Source: Aerococcaceae bacterium DSM 111176 (GTDB lineage Bacteria > Bacillota > Bacilli > Lactobacillales > Aerococcaceae). From it: a DNA stretch of 39,385 nt. Positions 6,990 to 15,458 of the stretch are shown in pieces. How positions within the stretch are numbered: position 1 is the first letter of the stretch; every line of letters starts with the position of its first letter. The notes under the pieces are model-generated. The model did not search any database and was not told where the DNA came from. It saw only the letters and a program-made list of their open reading frames with translations. The stretch is from contig JACBXN010000016.1 of NCBI GenBank assembly GCA_015863215.1, forward strand, positions 1 to 39,385. The letters are read 5' to 3'. The translations under genes and the position numbers were made by a program.

Positions 6990-7316
6990 TTGGAAAAATT
7001 AAGAGATTATCTAGCGAAAGTCCCACAAGAATTTTGGTTTTATAACGCAATTGTTGGTTTGATTTGGTATATTCTCTCGGTTCAAGACTTTTTCTTTTTA
7101 CTTGTATTCCCGTTCGCCGTGTTAATGGTTCGATACCTGTGTTTAAACTATTTTGAAAATATTTCTGTTGAATATGTTGGTTTTTATCCCTTTAAACAGG
7201 ACATAAAATGGGCCCTAATCGCCTTTCTAGTCAGTTTTCCAATTTATATTTTAGGTACAGTGATTATCATTTTAGGCGCACTCTATATTTTTTCGAAAGA
7301 ACGTCAAGCGAGTTAA
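6990..7316 (+). CDS. Small membrane protein, unknown
   Basis: About 108 residues with three hydrophobic segments: FYNAIVGLIWYILSV, FFFLLVFPFAVLMVRYLC and WALIAFLVSFPIYILGTVIIILGALYIF, the last possibly a hairpin. I recognise no family. The start is the TTG at 6990, placed five bases after GAGGTGA. The longer frame to 6939 overlaps the likely -10 TATAAT at 6965-6970. The gene is followed at once by a bidirectional terminator and stands alone between the lipoprotein and chromate transporter genes. Confidence 0.6.
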   Translation: MEKLRDYLAKVPQEFWFYNAIVGLIWYILSVQDFFFLLVFPFAVLMVRYLCLNYFENISVEYVGFYPFKQDIKWALIAFLVSFPIYILGTVIIILGALYIFSKERQAS

Positions 7317-7333
7317 AAACGTTTAATTAATCT

Positions 7334-7371
7334 AAAAACAGCTCAAACCATGCCAGGTCGAGCTGTTTTTT
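7334..7371. terminator. Bidirectional terminator
   Basis: AAAACAGCTC (7335-7344) pairs with GAGCTGTTTT (7360-7369), with T runs on both strands. It ends the small membrane gene and the converging chromate transporter operon. Confidence 0.85.
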
Positions 7372-7383
7372 GTTCATTTTAAT

Positions 7384-7953
7384 CTACAATACCCCCACAA
7401 AGGATAACACCACTGCCGCAACCCCACACACAAAGATAACTAGAATTGAATCCACTTTATATTTCCGAAGCGCCACAAAAGCAGCAATCAACATCACAAT
7501 CGCAATCAGGTTTATTTGAAAACCTGCAATTTGAATCCCACCGGTTTGAAATAACGCCATAACCATTAATGATGCTCCTGCTGATCCAATTAAAGCTACC
7601 ACTGCAGGTCTTAGTCCAGCTAACACACCTTGCATCAGACTAGCATTACGGTATTTGTAATAAATGCGCGCTAATATTAAAGCAATAATCACAGATGGCA
7701 GGGTCACACCAAGCGTTGCTACGATTGCTCCAACTAATCCGGCTACTTTCGTTCCAACAAATGTTGCTGAGTTAATCGCAATTGGACCAGGTGTAATTTG
7801 AGAGATGGTTACAATGTCTGTGTATTCCTGAACTGTAATCCACATATTTGCATTGACAATTTCATTTTCAATAAGAGGGAGTGATGCATATCCTCCCCCA
7901 ATCGTGAAGAGACCGATTTTGAAGAAAGACCAAAATAATTCCAATAAGATCAT
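7384..7953 (-). CDS. Chromate transporter family protein, second half of pair
   Basis: Short-chain CHR (ChrA) protein of 189 residues with one six-segment domain. The family signature FTIGGGYASLPLIENE sits near the N-terminus, followed by ITPGPIAINSATFVGTKVAG. Paired short CHR proteins form a heterodimeric transporter equivalent to the fused long ChrA; known members export chromate, but many have other anionic substrates. The ATG at 7953 lies one base past the stop of the upstream partner and uses GAGGTGAGGG inside that gene's end, so the pair is translationally coupled. Confidence 0.85.
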   Translation of the reverse strand: MILLELFWSFFKIGLFTIGGGYASLPLIENEIVNANMWITVQEYTDIVTISQITPGPIAINSATFVGTKVAGLVGAIVATLGVTLPSVIIALILARIYYKYRNASLMQGVLAGLRPAVVALIGSAGASLMVMALFQTGGIQIAGFQINLIAIVMLIAAFVALRKYKVDSILVIFVCGVAAVVLSFVGVL

Positions 7954-7954
7954 A

Positions 7955-8521
7955 TTATCCCTCACCTCTCACACGATTATTGATAAATCCAAGTGTTCCT
8001 GCAATAAAGATAATCGCAATCACATTTACGTCAAAGATGAATCCAGCAATAAAAGCAGCAATTAAAATCAAAATATTTACGATATCTTTGCCCTTAAACA
8101 CATCTTTGGCCATATCCACGACCACATTTAAAATAACGCCAACTACCCCCACTTGCATTCCCAACATTAAAGCATCAACAATGGGATTATCTCTAAATGA
8201 CATATAGAAATACGAAATAATAGTAATGATTATTAGTGGTGGGCTCACAGTCCCAATTAATGTCACTAGTGCTCCTGGAATGCCCTTGATACGGTAGCCA
8301 ATCAAAATCGAGGTATTCACTGCCAATGCGCCAGGCATTGATTGTCCGATTGCTACTAGGTCCAACATCTCTTCGGAATCAATCCATTCCAATTCTTCCA
8401 CAAATTTCTTTTGCATTAATGGAACAATGACATACCCGCCACCAATAGTAAATGCACTCAATATAAAGGTTGATTTTATTAAAGTCCAGTAAATTTCTAA
8501 TTGACTCTTGTTTTTCTCCAT
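7955..8521 (-). CDS. Chromate transporter family protein, first half of pair
   Basis: Short-chain CHR domain of 188 residues, homologous to the following gene: FTIGGGYVIVPLMQKKFVE and SMPGALAVNTSILIGYRIKG give the conserved GGGY and PGxxAVN motifs. It is the first gene of a two-gene operon for a membrane heterodimer. The start at 8521 (MEKNKSQLE) has GGAGG seven bases upstream; a 15-residue extension to 8566 has no binding site. Divergent from the AraC-type regulator, which might control it. Confidence 0.85.
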   Translation of the reverse strand: MEKNKSQLEIYWTLIKSTFILSAFTIGGGYVIVPLMQKKFVEELEWIDSEEMLDLVAIGQSMPGALAVNTSILIGYRIKGIPGALVTLIGTVSPPLIIITIISYFYMSFRDNPIVDALMLGMQVGVVGVILNVVVDMAKDVFKGKDIVNILILIAAFIAGFIFDVNVIAIIFIAGTLGFINNRVRGEG

Positions 8522-8632
8522 TTTCCACCCTCCATCATTCTCACATAACTCAATTTTAACAGACACACCTCTATTTTTAAAAATTTATATCCATACTAAC
8601 AAGGCAATGTATTCGGTGATTGGTCAACAGCC

Positions 8633-8641
8633 TGATATAAT
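8633..8641 (+). promoter_or_regulatory. Extended -10 of the AraC-type gene
   Basis: TGATATAAT, with TATAAT at 8636-8641. The only -35 candidate is weak (TTCGGT, 18 bp upstream). Forty bases before the start codon. Confidence 0.45.
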
Positions 8642-8680
8642 TAAATTGTAAAGCGTTCATGAGTCAAGGAGTTGATTACA

Positions 8681-9451
8681 ATGCAAGAGAGAGTATCTGA
8701 GATTCTGATCTATATGAAAGACCATCTGCATGAGGAACAATCTATTGAAGCGATTGCTGATCACTTTGGCTATAGTAAATATTATTTTAGCCGGACCTTT
8801 AAACAAGCGACAGGCTTTGCTGCTTCTGATTATTTATCTTCCCTTAAAGTTGAACAAGCAAAACAAGACTTACTTAGAAAACAAGCCGATGTGACACACG
8901 CTAGTTTAAATGCTGGATTTATGAGCTTGGGAACTTTTTCCAAGAATTTTACTGAAAAGACTGGCCTTTCCCCTCGTGAATACATTAAAGAAGTAGACCG
9001 GTTATATGGTGTAGCTCAAACTTTAGAACAAAATACTGTCTACCGCGGGGATAATCTGGCTGCTGAAAATCAATTGACCTATCAAATTCACGCCTCGGTT
9101 CATTATCCTGATGAATTTAAGCCTGCCATTATTTTTGTTGGACTTTTTAATACGCCCATACCTAATCACCGTCCTGTGATCGGAGTTGCACTTAAAAATA
9201 ACTTGCACCATACTTTTATAAATATTCCTAGAGGTAAGTATTATTTGCTAACTTGTGCAATTGAGAAGACGCGAAATCCGTTGCGATTCTTCGATTTAAG
9301 CGACTGTTTACGTGGGCGCGTGGAACAGACGATTGTTTTACCTGAGGATGACCATCGAGAATTTTCGCTAGAGTTACGTCCGCCGTTACCTGAAGATCCT
9401 CCAATTTTGATTAATTTACCCAAGTTATTGACGGATCCTTTTAAAAAATAA
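8681..9451 (+). CDS. AraC family transcriptional regulator
   Basis: A 256-residue DNA-binding protein with the AraC helix-turn-helix pair at the N-terminus. The first is SIEAIADHFGYSKYYFSRTFKQATG and the second VTHASLNAGFMSLGTFSKNFTEKTGLSPREYI, covering about residues 1-100. The C-terminal 150 residues are of no type I know; they contain YPDEFKPAIIFVGLFNTPIPNHRP and probably sense a ligand. An N-terminal HTH with a C-terminal sensor resembles the Rob/SoxS-with-GyrI layout, but the GyrI signature is not evident. AAGGAG precedes the ATG at 8681 by nine bases. Nearby candidate targets are the divergent CHR pair and the two VOC genes downstream. Confidence 0.8.
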   Translation: MQERVSEILIYMKDHLHEEQSIEAIADHFGYSKYYFSRTFKQATGFAASDYLSSLKVEQAKQDLLRKQADVTHASLNAGFMSLGTFSKNFTEKTGLSPREYIKEVDRLYGVAQTLEQNTVYRGDNLAAENQLTYQIHASVHYPDEFKPAIIFVGLFNTPIPNHRPVIGVALKNNLHHTFINIPRGKYYLLTCAIEKTRNPLRFFDLSDCLRGRVEQTIVLPEDDHREFSLELRPPLPEDPPILINLPKLLTDPFKK

Positions 9452-9530
9452 TATATTGCGCAATTTAGAAGAAGTATTGCATGGAGCTGTGTGGGATAAT
9501 TAAGGTAACAAAAAATAGGAGGGATTTACA

Positions 9531-9965
9531 ATGGCTTATGATTTAGTTCCATATTTAGTGTTTGGTGGTAATGCAAAAGAAGCGATTGAATTTTATGAAG
9601 GCGTATTCGGTGCGAAGGCATTTGTGACTCATTACGGTGAATGGCCGCAAGAATTTGACAACAATGTTCCTGAAGATATTAAGGACAAAGTCATGCATTC
9701 TGAATTGAAGACTGAATCTTTCAGCCTTTTCTTCTCAGATCACTTTGACTCTAGTATCCCTTATCAAGTAGGAAATGCCGTGTTATTAACTTTAGATGTC
9801 AGAACGAGAGAAGAAGCTGAAGATTTATACAATAAACTGAGTGATGGTGGACAGACGATTATGCCGTTTGAAGCAACGTCGTATAGTTCTGGGTTTGCAC
9901 AATTTACAGATAAATTTGGTATGAATTGGCAAGTAATTGCTGATATGCCGGAAGAAGAAGCTTAA
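9531..9965 (+). CDS. VOC family protein (PhnB-like)
   Basis: A 144-residue single vicinal-oxygen-chelate domain. It has YLVFGGNAKEAIEFYEGVFGAK at the start, the paired beta-alpha-beta modules, and a C-terminal FAQFTDKFGMNWQVIADMP, the PhnB/3-demethylubiquinone-methyltransferase-like signature. The family includes glyoxalases, dioxygenases and resistance proteins; the PhnB-like group has no settled reaction. Strong AGGAGGG site eight bases before the ATG. It forms a likely operon with the next gene, 20 bp downstream. Confidence 0.8.
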   Translation: MAYDLVPYLVFGGNAKEAIEFYEGVFGAKAFVTHYGEWPQEFDNNVPEDIKDKVMHSELKTESFSLFFSDHFDSSIPYQVGNAVLLTLDVRTREEAEDLYNKLSDGGQTIMPFEATSYSSGFAQFTDKFGMNWQVIADMPEEEA

Positions 9966-9985
9966 CATTCCCAAGGAGGGATTTT

Positions 9986-10870
9986 ATGCAACATTTAATT
10001 TCACATTTATGGTTTGATCAGGAGGCTGAAGAGGCAGTTAATCTTTATACGACTGTTTTTGAGAATTCTGAAATTACGAGTCAGACAGTTTATGAAGATA
10101 CTCCGTCTGGTGACGCATTGTCTATTGAGTTTAGATTGGAAAATTTATATTTCAGTGCCATTAATGGTGGCCCGCATTTTAAATTTAACCCTGCTATTTC
10201 TATTATGGTTTCATTACCAGATGGAAATGCTGTGGATGAAGTATATAAACAACTCGCACAAGGTGGGCAAGATTTAATGCCATTAGATTCATATCCTTTT
10301 AGTGAGAGGTATGCGTGGTTCGCAGATAAATTTGGCCTCACTTGGCAATTAATGGTTGATCCGTCGCGGAGTGATTCCAACAAGCTACGCCCTAACCTTT
10401 TATTCAGTGATAAGATGTGCGGGAAAGCCGAAGAGGCGCTCGAATTTTACCATTCTATCTTTGAAGGTTCTGATATTCAGGCTATTTCTAGATACAACGA
10501 AAGTGAAGCACCCGATGAACGAGCGAAAATCAACTATGCTGAATTACGCATTGGGGACATTGAAATGGTATTAATGGACCACGGTGTCGGTGGTGATTTT
10601 ACATTCAACGGTGCCTATTCATTAATGATTTTATGTGGTTCCCAATCTGAAGTTGACTATTATTGGGATCATCTATCTGCTAATCCAGAAGCCGAACAAT
10701 GCGGTTGGTTACAAGATAAATTCGGAGTATCATGGCAAGTTGTTCCAATTAGAATGTACGAATTAATGGCTGATGGTAGCGAAGAAGAAAATAACCGTGT
10801 TACTCAAGCAATGTTGAAGATGAAGAAAATCGATATTGAAGCACTCGAAAATGCGAAGTATGGGGTATAA
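9986..10870 (+). CDS. Double-domain VOC protein (PhnB-like)
   Basis: Two PhnB-type VOC domains in tandem (294 residues). The first (about 1-130) runs from LISHLWFDQEAEEAVNLY to WFADKFGLTWQLM. The second (about 135-260) runs from PNLLFSDKMCGKAEEALEFY to WLQDKFGVSWQVVP, with a short helical tail. It is similar in kind to the single-domain gene before it, so the pair may derive from duplication. Substrate unknown. AAGGAGGG lies seven bases before the ATG. Followed by a strong terminator. Confidence 0.8.
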   Translation: MQHLISHLWFDQEAEEAVNLYTTVFENSEITSQTVYEDTPSGDALSIEFRLENLYFSAINGGPHFKFNPAISIMVSLPDGNAVDEVYKQLAQGGQDLMPLDSYPFSERYAWFADKFGLTWQLMVDPSRSDSNKLRPNLLFSDKMCGKAEEALEFYHSIFEGSDIQAISRYNESEAPDERAKINYAELRIGDIEMVLMDHGVGGDFTFNGAYSLMILCGSQSEVDYYWDHLSANPEAEQCGWLQDKFGVSWQVVPIRMYELMADGSEEENNRVTQAMLKMKKIDIEALENAKYGV

Positions 10871-10876
10871 TTAATG

Positions 10877-10906
10877 AAAACAGACCGGGAAACTGGTCTG
10901 TTTTTT
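10877..10906 (+). terminator. Terminator of the VOC operon
   Basis: AAAACAGACC (10877-10886) pairs with GGTCTGTTTT (10895-10904), followed by further T residues. Confidence 0.9.
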
Positions 10907-10921
10907 GAATACTTTAATTAA

Positions 10922-10969
10922 AATCAGCACAAAATTCCATGAAATGCCGTTTGGAATTTTGTGCTGATT
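10922..10969. repeat. Perfect 18-bp inverted repeat
   Basis: AATCAGCACAAAATTCCA (10922-10939) and its exact complement (10952-10969) flank a 12-base loop. It lies 15 bp after the VOC terminator and before the convergent serine hydrolase gene. Only a weak T-rich tail follows on either strand, so it may be a poor second terminator or a structured RNA element. Confidence 0.6.
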
Positions 10970-11024
10970 ATTTTGTTATAACTAATATGTATCTTGGAGA
11001 ATTACATTAGACATTGCTAAAGTT

Positions 11025-12071
11025 TTAGCTTTTTATCCCCATCGCAAGTTGCATAACCATCTTAACGGGGAGTGATGGATTGCTCATTTGATTTAAATCG
11101 CCGACAAAGAACATATCCTCTCTCGGATAATAAAAAGCAAAAGAGCCTGTTGTTCCAGAGTGTCCTAGCAACTCTCCCTTACCTCTAAATAAAGTGGTTA
11201 TTCCTTCTAAAGAAATTTGCATAAAACCACCGCCGTAAGCTATAGGGGTCATAGACAATTGGAGGGAATTATAATGGGATAGCTGCTTAAATACACTGTT
11301 ATCAAACAATTTTCCACCAAAAAATCCTTTTAAGAAAACCATTAGTTCGCGCGCTGTAGTGATTGCTCCTCCACTTGCTCCGCTGCTAATGATAAATTTG
11401 GGACGCTCGATTAACTGGTTTTTGTAATAAATCGACGGAACCCTATCTTTTGCACTTTCTGGAAGATATGTATGTGTTAGACCTAAAGGCGAAATAATAT
11501 ATTGATGATAAGCTTGAGCTAAACTTAAGTCAGTTTTCTTCATAATTATTTGCCCTAGTAAATCGAAGTTAATATCTGAATAGTACGCTTTCCTTTTCTT
11601 GCCAGGTTCAAAGTGTGGTTTTAATCGTTTAACACTTGCTATGTTTTCTTCAAGTGTATAAGCGAAATCTTCTCGTAGTACACGTTCAGTTAAGTTCTCT
11701 TTACCTTCAACGAATGCGTCGGGTAGCCCACTTGTTTGAAATAAAAGATGCTCGATTGTGAGTTGCGGGGAATAATCTTTGTTCTTATAAATATGAATGC
11801 CTTTTAACACTTTATCGTCTAAATAGAGTGACAGAGGATCGGTTAATTTCAGCTTCCCTTCCTCTTTTAATATTAAAATACAGGTTGTAGTAAATAATTT
11901 CGTGATGCTTGCCATGAGTAAGGGGGAATCTAATTCTTTTCCTCCATAACTATTTTGATACGAGTAAGTTCCTTTTGTGTCTTCTATCAATAAAACGCCT
12001 TCTTTTATACTATTTTTTTGGGTGAACTTATCAAAAATTTGATCCATTTTTTCCTTTTTAGCCGTTACCAT
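11025..12071 (-). CDS. Beta-lactamase-family serine hydrolase
   Basis: A 348-residue protein of the class C beta-lactamase/penicillin-binding esterase family. The nucleophile motif is SITK (55-58), a YSD motif (164-166) stands in for YxN, and GHSGTTGSF forms the third element. There is no signal peptide or membrane segment, so it is probably cytosolic, unlike true beta-lactamases. Such proteins act as esterases or D-aminopeptidases, and the substrate cannot be predicted. AGGAGGTG lies five bases before the ATG. Monocistronic. Confidence 0.8.
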   Translation of the reverse strand: MVTAKKEKMDQIFDKFTQKNSIKEGVLLIEDTKGTYSYQNSYGGKELDSPLLMASITKLFTTTCILILKEEGKLKLTDPLSLYLDDKVLKGIHIYKNKDYSPQLTIEHLLFQTSGLPDAFVEGKENLTERVLREDFAYTLEENIASVKRLKPHFEPGKKRKAYYSDINFDLLGQIIMKKTDLSLAQAYHQYIISPLGLTHTYLPESAKDRVPSIYYKNQLIERPKFIISSGASGGAITTARELMVFLKGFFGGKLFDNSVFKQLSHYNSLQLSMTPIAYGGGFMQISLEGITTLFRGKGELLGHSGTTGSFAFYYPREDMFFVGDLNQMSNPSLPVKMVMQLAMGIKS

Positions 12072-12149
12072 TTTACACCTCCTATAAATATTGACATTGT
12101 TTCATTATATGTCTTTATTATAAAATATTTATCCTTGAAAATATAATAG

Positions 12150-12190
12150 AGTGTCTTTGGTTACAACAAAATGTTATAACTAAAGACACT
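12150..12190 (-). terminator. Imperfect hairpin after rlmD
   Basis: Two 19-base arms (12150-12168 and 12172-12190) pair with two mismatches, one a possible wobble. It lies 19 bp past the rlmD stop and is followed on the minus strand by an AT-rich but not pure T tract. A weak intrinsic terminator is the best reading. Confidence 0.55.
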
Positions 12191-12208
12191 GTATATTTTT
12201 ATTGATTA

Positions 12209-13579
12209 TTATTGGACTTTCGTCAAGAGGACAACTGCTTCTGTATGAACTGTTTGACAGAATAAATCAACTGGCTGGACATATTGAATTTCATATCCGG
12301 CATCTGCAATTATGCGGCAATCTCTTGCACACGTTGCGGGGTTACACGAAACATAAACAATGCGTTCGGCTTGTTGTTTAACAAGTGTTTCAATAAATGC
12401 TTCGTCCAATCCTTTTCTTGGTGGATCGACTACTGCTACATCAAATTTGATTCCTTGTTCGTCCCATTTCGGCAGGACATCTTCGGCTTTTCCAACTTCA
12501 AAAGTAGTGTTAGAAATGTTATTTAACTCAGCATTTTGCTCAGCCATCTCAATTGCTTCAGGGACCATCTCCATTGCGTAAACTTGTTTCGCTTCACGGG
12601 CTAGTGACAAACTAATTGAACCAATTCCACAATACGCATCCATCACCGTTTCTTCGCCCGTTAACCCGGCAGCATTAATCGCCTCTTGGTATAAGCGCTC
12701 CGCTTGGATTGTGTTTACTTGGTAAAATGAATTAGGTGAGATGCGTAAAGTTAAGCCCATCATCTCGTCTTCGTAAAACTCTTGTCCCCAAAGAATATTA
12801 TTTTCTTTACCTAAAATGACATTGGTATTTTTCGTATTGATATTAGCTACTAAGCTGACTAATCCAGGTACTTGGTTAACAATTTCTTCCACAATAGCTT
12901 CTTGGTTTCTTAATGATTTTTTATTCAGCACAAGTGTCACCATTACTTGACCCGTATAATGACCACGTTTAACAATAATATGACGAAGCTCGCCTTTTAA
13001 CGTTTGCTCGTCATATGGTTGAACATGAAATTCGCGCATAATATCACGGACAGTAACGATAATTTTATCAATTTCTGGATCTTGAATATAAAAGTTTTCA
13101 ACAGGAATTAAATTATGCGTTCCGCGGCGGTAAAATCCAGTTTCTAACTGCCCTTTTACGTCACGTACTGGAATTTGTGCTTTATTACGGTAGCCCCATG
13201 GATTTTCCATACCAATCGTTGGGCGTACTTCGGTGTTTTCGAAACCACCTAATTTGTGAAACGCATCTTTCACTAATTTCTGTTTGAATTGTAATTGCGC
13301 ATCATAAGTCATGTGCTGTAATGTCATCGTTCCAATTTGACGACCGATAGGGTCAGTAATTTCAACGCGTTCTGGACTTTTTTCGGAGATATTTATCAAT
13401 CTTCCGAAGCCATACTTTTTATTCAGTTTAATTGCTTTAAAGTGGACCGTTTCCCCAGGGATAACGCCTTCGATGAAAAATGGGTAATTGTCAATTTTGA
13501 CAACCCCTTGTCCTTTCGATGTTAAATCAACGACGACACCGTCGTAATAATCATTTTTTTTAAGTGTGTTTGTAGCCAT
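12209..13579 (-). CDS. rlmD: 23S rRNA (uracil-C5)-methyltransferase RlmD/RlmCD
   Basis: A 456-residue SAM-dependent RNA m5U methyltransferase of the TrmA/RumA family. An N-terminal TRAM domain (about 8-65) is followed by a central domain and the Rossmann methyltransferase fold with MDAYCGIGSISL (SAM loop). DPPRKGLDE follows, then VSCNPATCARD, whose Cys412 is the expected nucleophile, and HTEAV, with Glu447 as catalytic base. The RumA-type iron-sulfur cysteine cluster is absent, as in Bacillus YefA, which methylates both U747 and U1939. It may therefore do both jobs. AAGGAGG lies six bases before the ATG. Divergent from gloB. Confidence 0.9.
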   Translation of the reverse strand: MATNTLKKNDYYDGVVVDLTSKGQGVVKIDNYPFFIEGVIPGETVHFKAIKLNKKYGFGRLINISEKSPERVEITDPIGRQIGTMTLQHMTYDAQLQFKQKLVKDAFHKLGGFENTEVRPTIGMENPWGYRNKAQIPVRDVKGQLETGFYRRGTHNLIPVENFYIQDPEIDKIIVTVRDIMREFHVQPYDEQTLKGELRHIIVKRGHYTGQVMVTLVLNKKSLRNQEAIVEEIVNQVPGLVSLVANINTKNTNVILGKENNILWGQEFYEDEMMGLTLRISPNSFYQVNTIQAERLYQEAINAAGLTGEETVMDAYCGIGSISLSLAREAKQVYAMEMVPEAIEMAEQNAELNNISNTTFEVGKAEDVLPKWDEQGIKFDVAVVDPPRKGLDEAFIETLVKQQAERIVYVSCNPATCARDCRIIADAGYEIQYVQPVDLFCQTVHTEAVVLLTKVQ

Positions 13580-13623
13580 AATAGCCTCCTTTTTGTCTTG
13601 GTAATTGTACCATATCTTATGAG

Positions 13624-13652
13624 TTGATTCATTGCTTAGATTTACCTATACT
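13624..13652 (+). promoter_or_regulatory. Promoter of the glyoxalase II gene
   Basis: TTGATT (13624-13629), a 17-bp spacer and TATACT (13647-13652), 20 bp before the start codon. Confidence 0.65.
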
Positions 13653-13672
13653 TGAGAAAAGGAGTGATTTGA

Positions 13673-14374
13673 ATGAAGATAGTCGCAATTCCTGCATTTA
13701 ATGACAATTATATTTGGACGGTAGTAGATAACGGACGCGCAATTGTGGTGGACCCTGGTGAAGCTACACCAGTTGCGGCGTACTTGGATGCCAACGACAT
13801 CGCTTTGGATGCTATTTTACTGACTCATAAACACGATGATCATGTTGGTGGTGTGCGTGAAGTGGTGGAAAAGTTTGGCGATGTGCCAATTTATGGACCA
13901 ACCGAAGTAAGCGAGTTGGCGACGGAAGTGGTGCGGGACGGGGATACCTTTGAACTCTGGGGTGTTGATGTTTCAGTTTCTCGGACAGCTGGGCATACTG
14001 AAGAACATGTTAGTTTTTTAATGGGAGATGCGCTGTTCTGCGGTGACGCCTTGTTTTATGGTGGTTGCGGACGTGTATTTACTGGCGACTATGGCGCTGC
14101 TTTTGAGGGAATGCAGTATTTCGCTGGACTGGATGATTCGGTTCGTGTGTATGCGGGACATGAGTATACAATGACGAATTTACGATTTGCGCAGTCTGTT
14201 GAGCCGGATAATGAGGCAGTTGCGGCTGCTGTTGAAGAAGTTGCTGCTGTGCTTGAAGCTGGTGAGCCTAGTTTACCGTCGACGATTGGACGAGAGCGTG
14301 AGGTTAACTTGTTCTTACAGGCAGATTCGGTTGAGGAATTTAAATCACTTCGCGATATTCGAGATGGGTTTTAA
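13673..14374 (+). CDS. gloB: Hydroxyacylglutathione hydrolase (glyoxalase II)
   Basis: A 233-residue metallo-beta-lactamase-fold hydrolase that cleaves S-lactoylglutathione in methylglyoxal detoxification. The N-terminus (IPAFNDNYIWTVVD) is classic for GloB. The metal motif THKHDDH spans residues 51-57, with further ligands in TAGHTEEH, FCGDALF and YAGHEYT. The tail LPSTIGREREVNLFL matches the substrate-binding C-terminal domain. AAGGAG lies nine bases before the ATG. Base composition is odd: three sampled 60-base lines are 48-53% G+C, against 33% in a sampled rlmD line, which points to transfer from a GC-richer relative. The thiol used by this host is unknown. Confidence 0.9.
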   Translation: MKIVAIPAFNDNYIWTVVDNGRAIVVDPGEATPVAAYLDANDIALDAILLTHKHDDHVGGVREVVEKFGDVPIYGPTEVSELATEVVRDGDTFELWGVDVSVSRTAGHTEEHVSFLMGDALFCGDALFYGGCGRVFTGDYGAAFEGMQYFAGLDDSVRVYAGHEYTMTNLRFAQSVEPDNEAVAAAVEEVAAVLEAGEPSLPSTIGREREVNLFLQADSVEEFKSLRDIRDGF

Positions 14375-14397
14375 GGGTACTACGTTTGGTGATGGTT

Positions 14398-14428
14398 AAG
14401 AGAAGGCGAACGGCCTTCTCTTTTTATT
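14398..14428 (+). terminator. Terminator of gloB
   Basis: AGAGAAGGC (14399-14407) pairs with GCCTTCTCT (14413-14421) around GAACG, followed by TTTTATTTT. Confidence 0.9.
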
Positions 14429-14462
14429 TTCTACATTATTTCATTCGGGTAATTTGGATGGT

Positions 14463-15380
14463 CTAAACAGGGGGAGATTTCTTTTTATAGAACCAGGTAT
14501 GTAGTCTAGGTTTTGAAAACTTCTGATCGCACCAATGGTAGAGCTGCATTAAAGTAGGTTCCTGGCCAAAAAGATTCTGAAATTCCCACCTTGCATATTC
14601 GCCAATATCTTTCATCGCATACTTCTTATGACAATTGTGACACTCTATAAATTTCTGATAGTTCGAGAGAAGGCCTATATCCTTTTTACAGCAGGGAAAC
14701 AATAATATTTTGGATAAAGATTCAAATGTATAATTCGGTAACTGATAATCTTCTTTACTGGTATCTTTATTGTACCTTTCTAAGTTTCTTACGTAAATCT
14801 GTGTATCTTCAGTAGCGGGATAAATATGCTGTTTGACTTTTTCAATATGAGTTTGTAGTTGCCCTCGAAAAACAAACGGCTCACCTGCAGGTAGTTCATG
14901 AATATAGTAATTTGGATGCGCAAAGATAACATATGATTCAATGGGCAATTTTATATTCAATTTTTGAAATAATTGGGCAAGATTAATTCTATTTTCCTTC
15001 AATTGCTCTATCGGATTTTTATAAGTTATGACTTCTCCATTTGCATTACCTTCTCCTTCTTCAGGATTTTCCATTATTATCTCAAATATATCTCCTTTAT
15101 AAATTACCGGATCCTTATATGCCTTAATCTCATAATGAAGGACTTTTTTGCCAGTAAATATTAGCAAATCAATTTGGAATACATTTTGATACTTCTCCTT
15201 AAATCCAAAACCTTTAACGATAATCCAATCATAATTACAAGCCTCAAAAATTTTATCTATAATTTATTCGTATAGATAACCTGTTTTTAGACGCTTTAGA
15301 TATTTATATAAGTCGTTGTCAATAAACATTCTAGGTTGCAAGCTTTCTAGTCGAGTTAAATTTATCGGTTTCTTTCTCAT
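14463..15380 (-). pseudogene. NERD-domain (nuclease-related) protein, broken by an in-frame stop
   Basis: An ATG at 15380 with GAGGTGA upstream opens a frame reading LTRLESLQPRMFIDNDLY and ending GYLYE at a TAA (15264-15266). The same frame then continues without a break to 14463. The remainder reads WIIVKGFGFKEKYQNVFQID, then LLIFTGKKVLHYEIKAYKDP, the (Q/E)hD...hhh..EhKxY core of the NERD domain. A C-terminal part with CC and CHNC pairs looks like a small zinc ribbon. Total 306 codons with one nonsense codon, one base from GAA or CAA. A shorter product could start at the TTG at 15167, but it would lack the first third of the NERD fold and has no clear ribosome binding site. Confidence 0.75.
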
Positions 15381-15458
15381 CTTCCAATCACCTCACTATA
15401 TAAATAAGGTTTTTATTCGAAAATTTGAAAAATGACTGCGTTTTCATTGGAAAAATTT

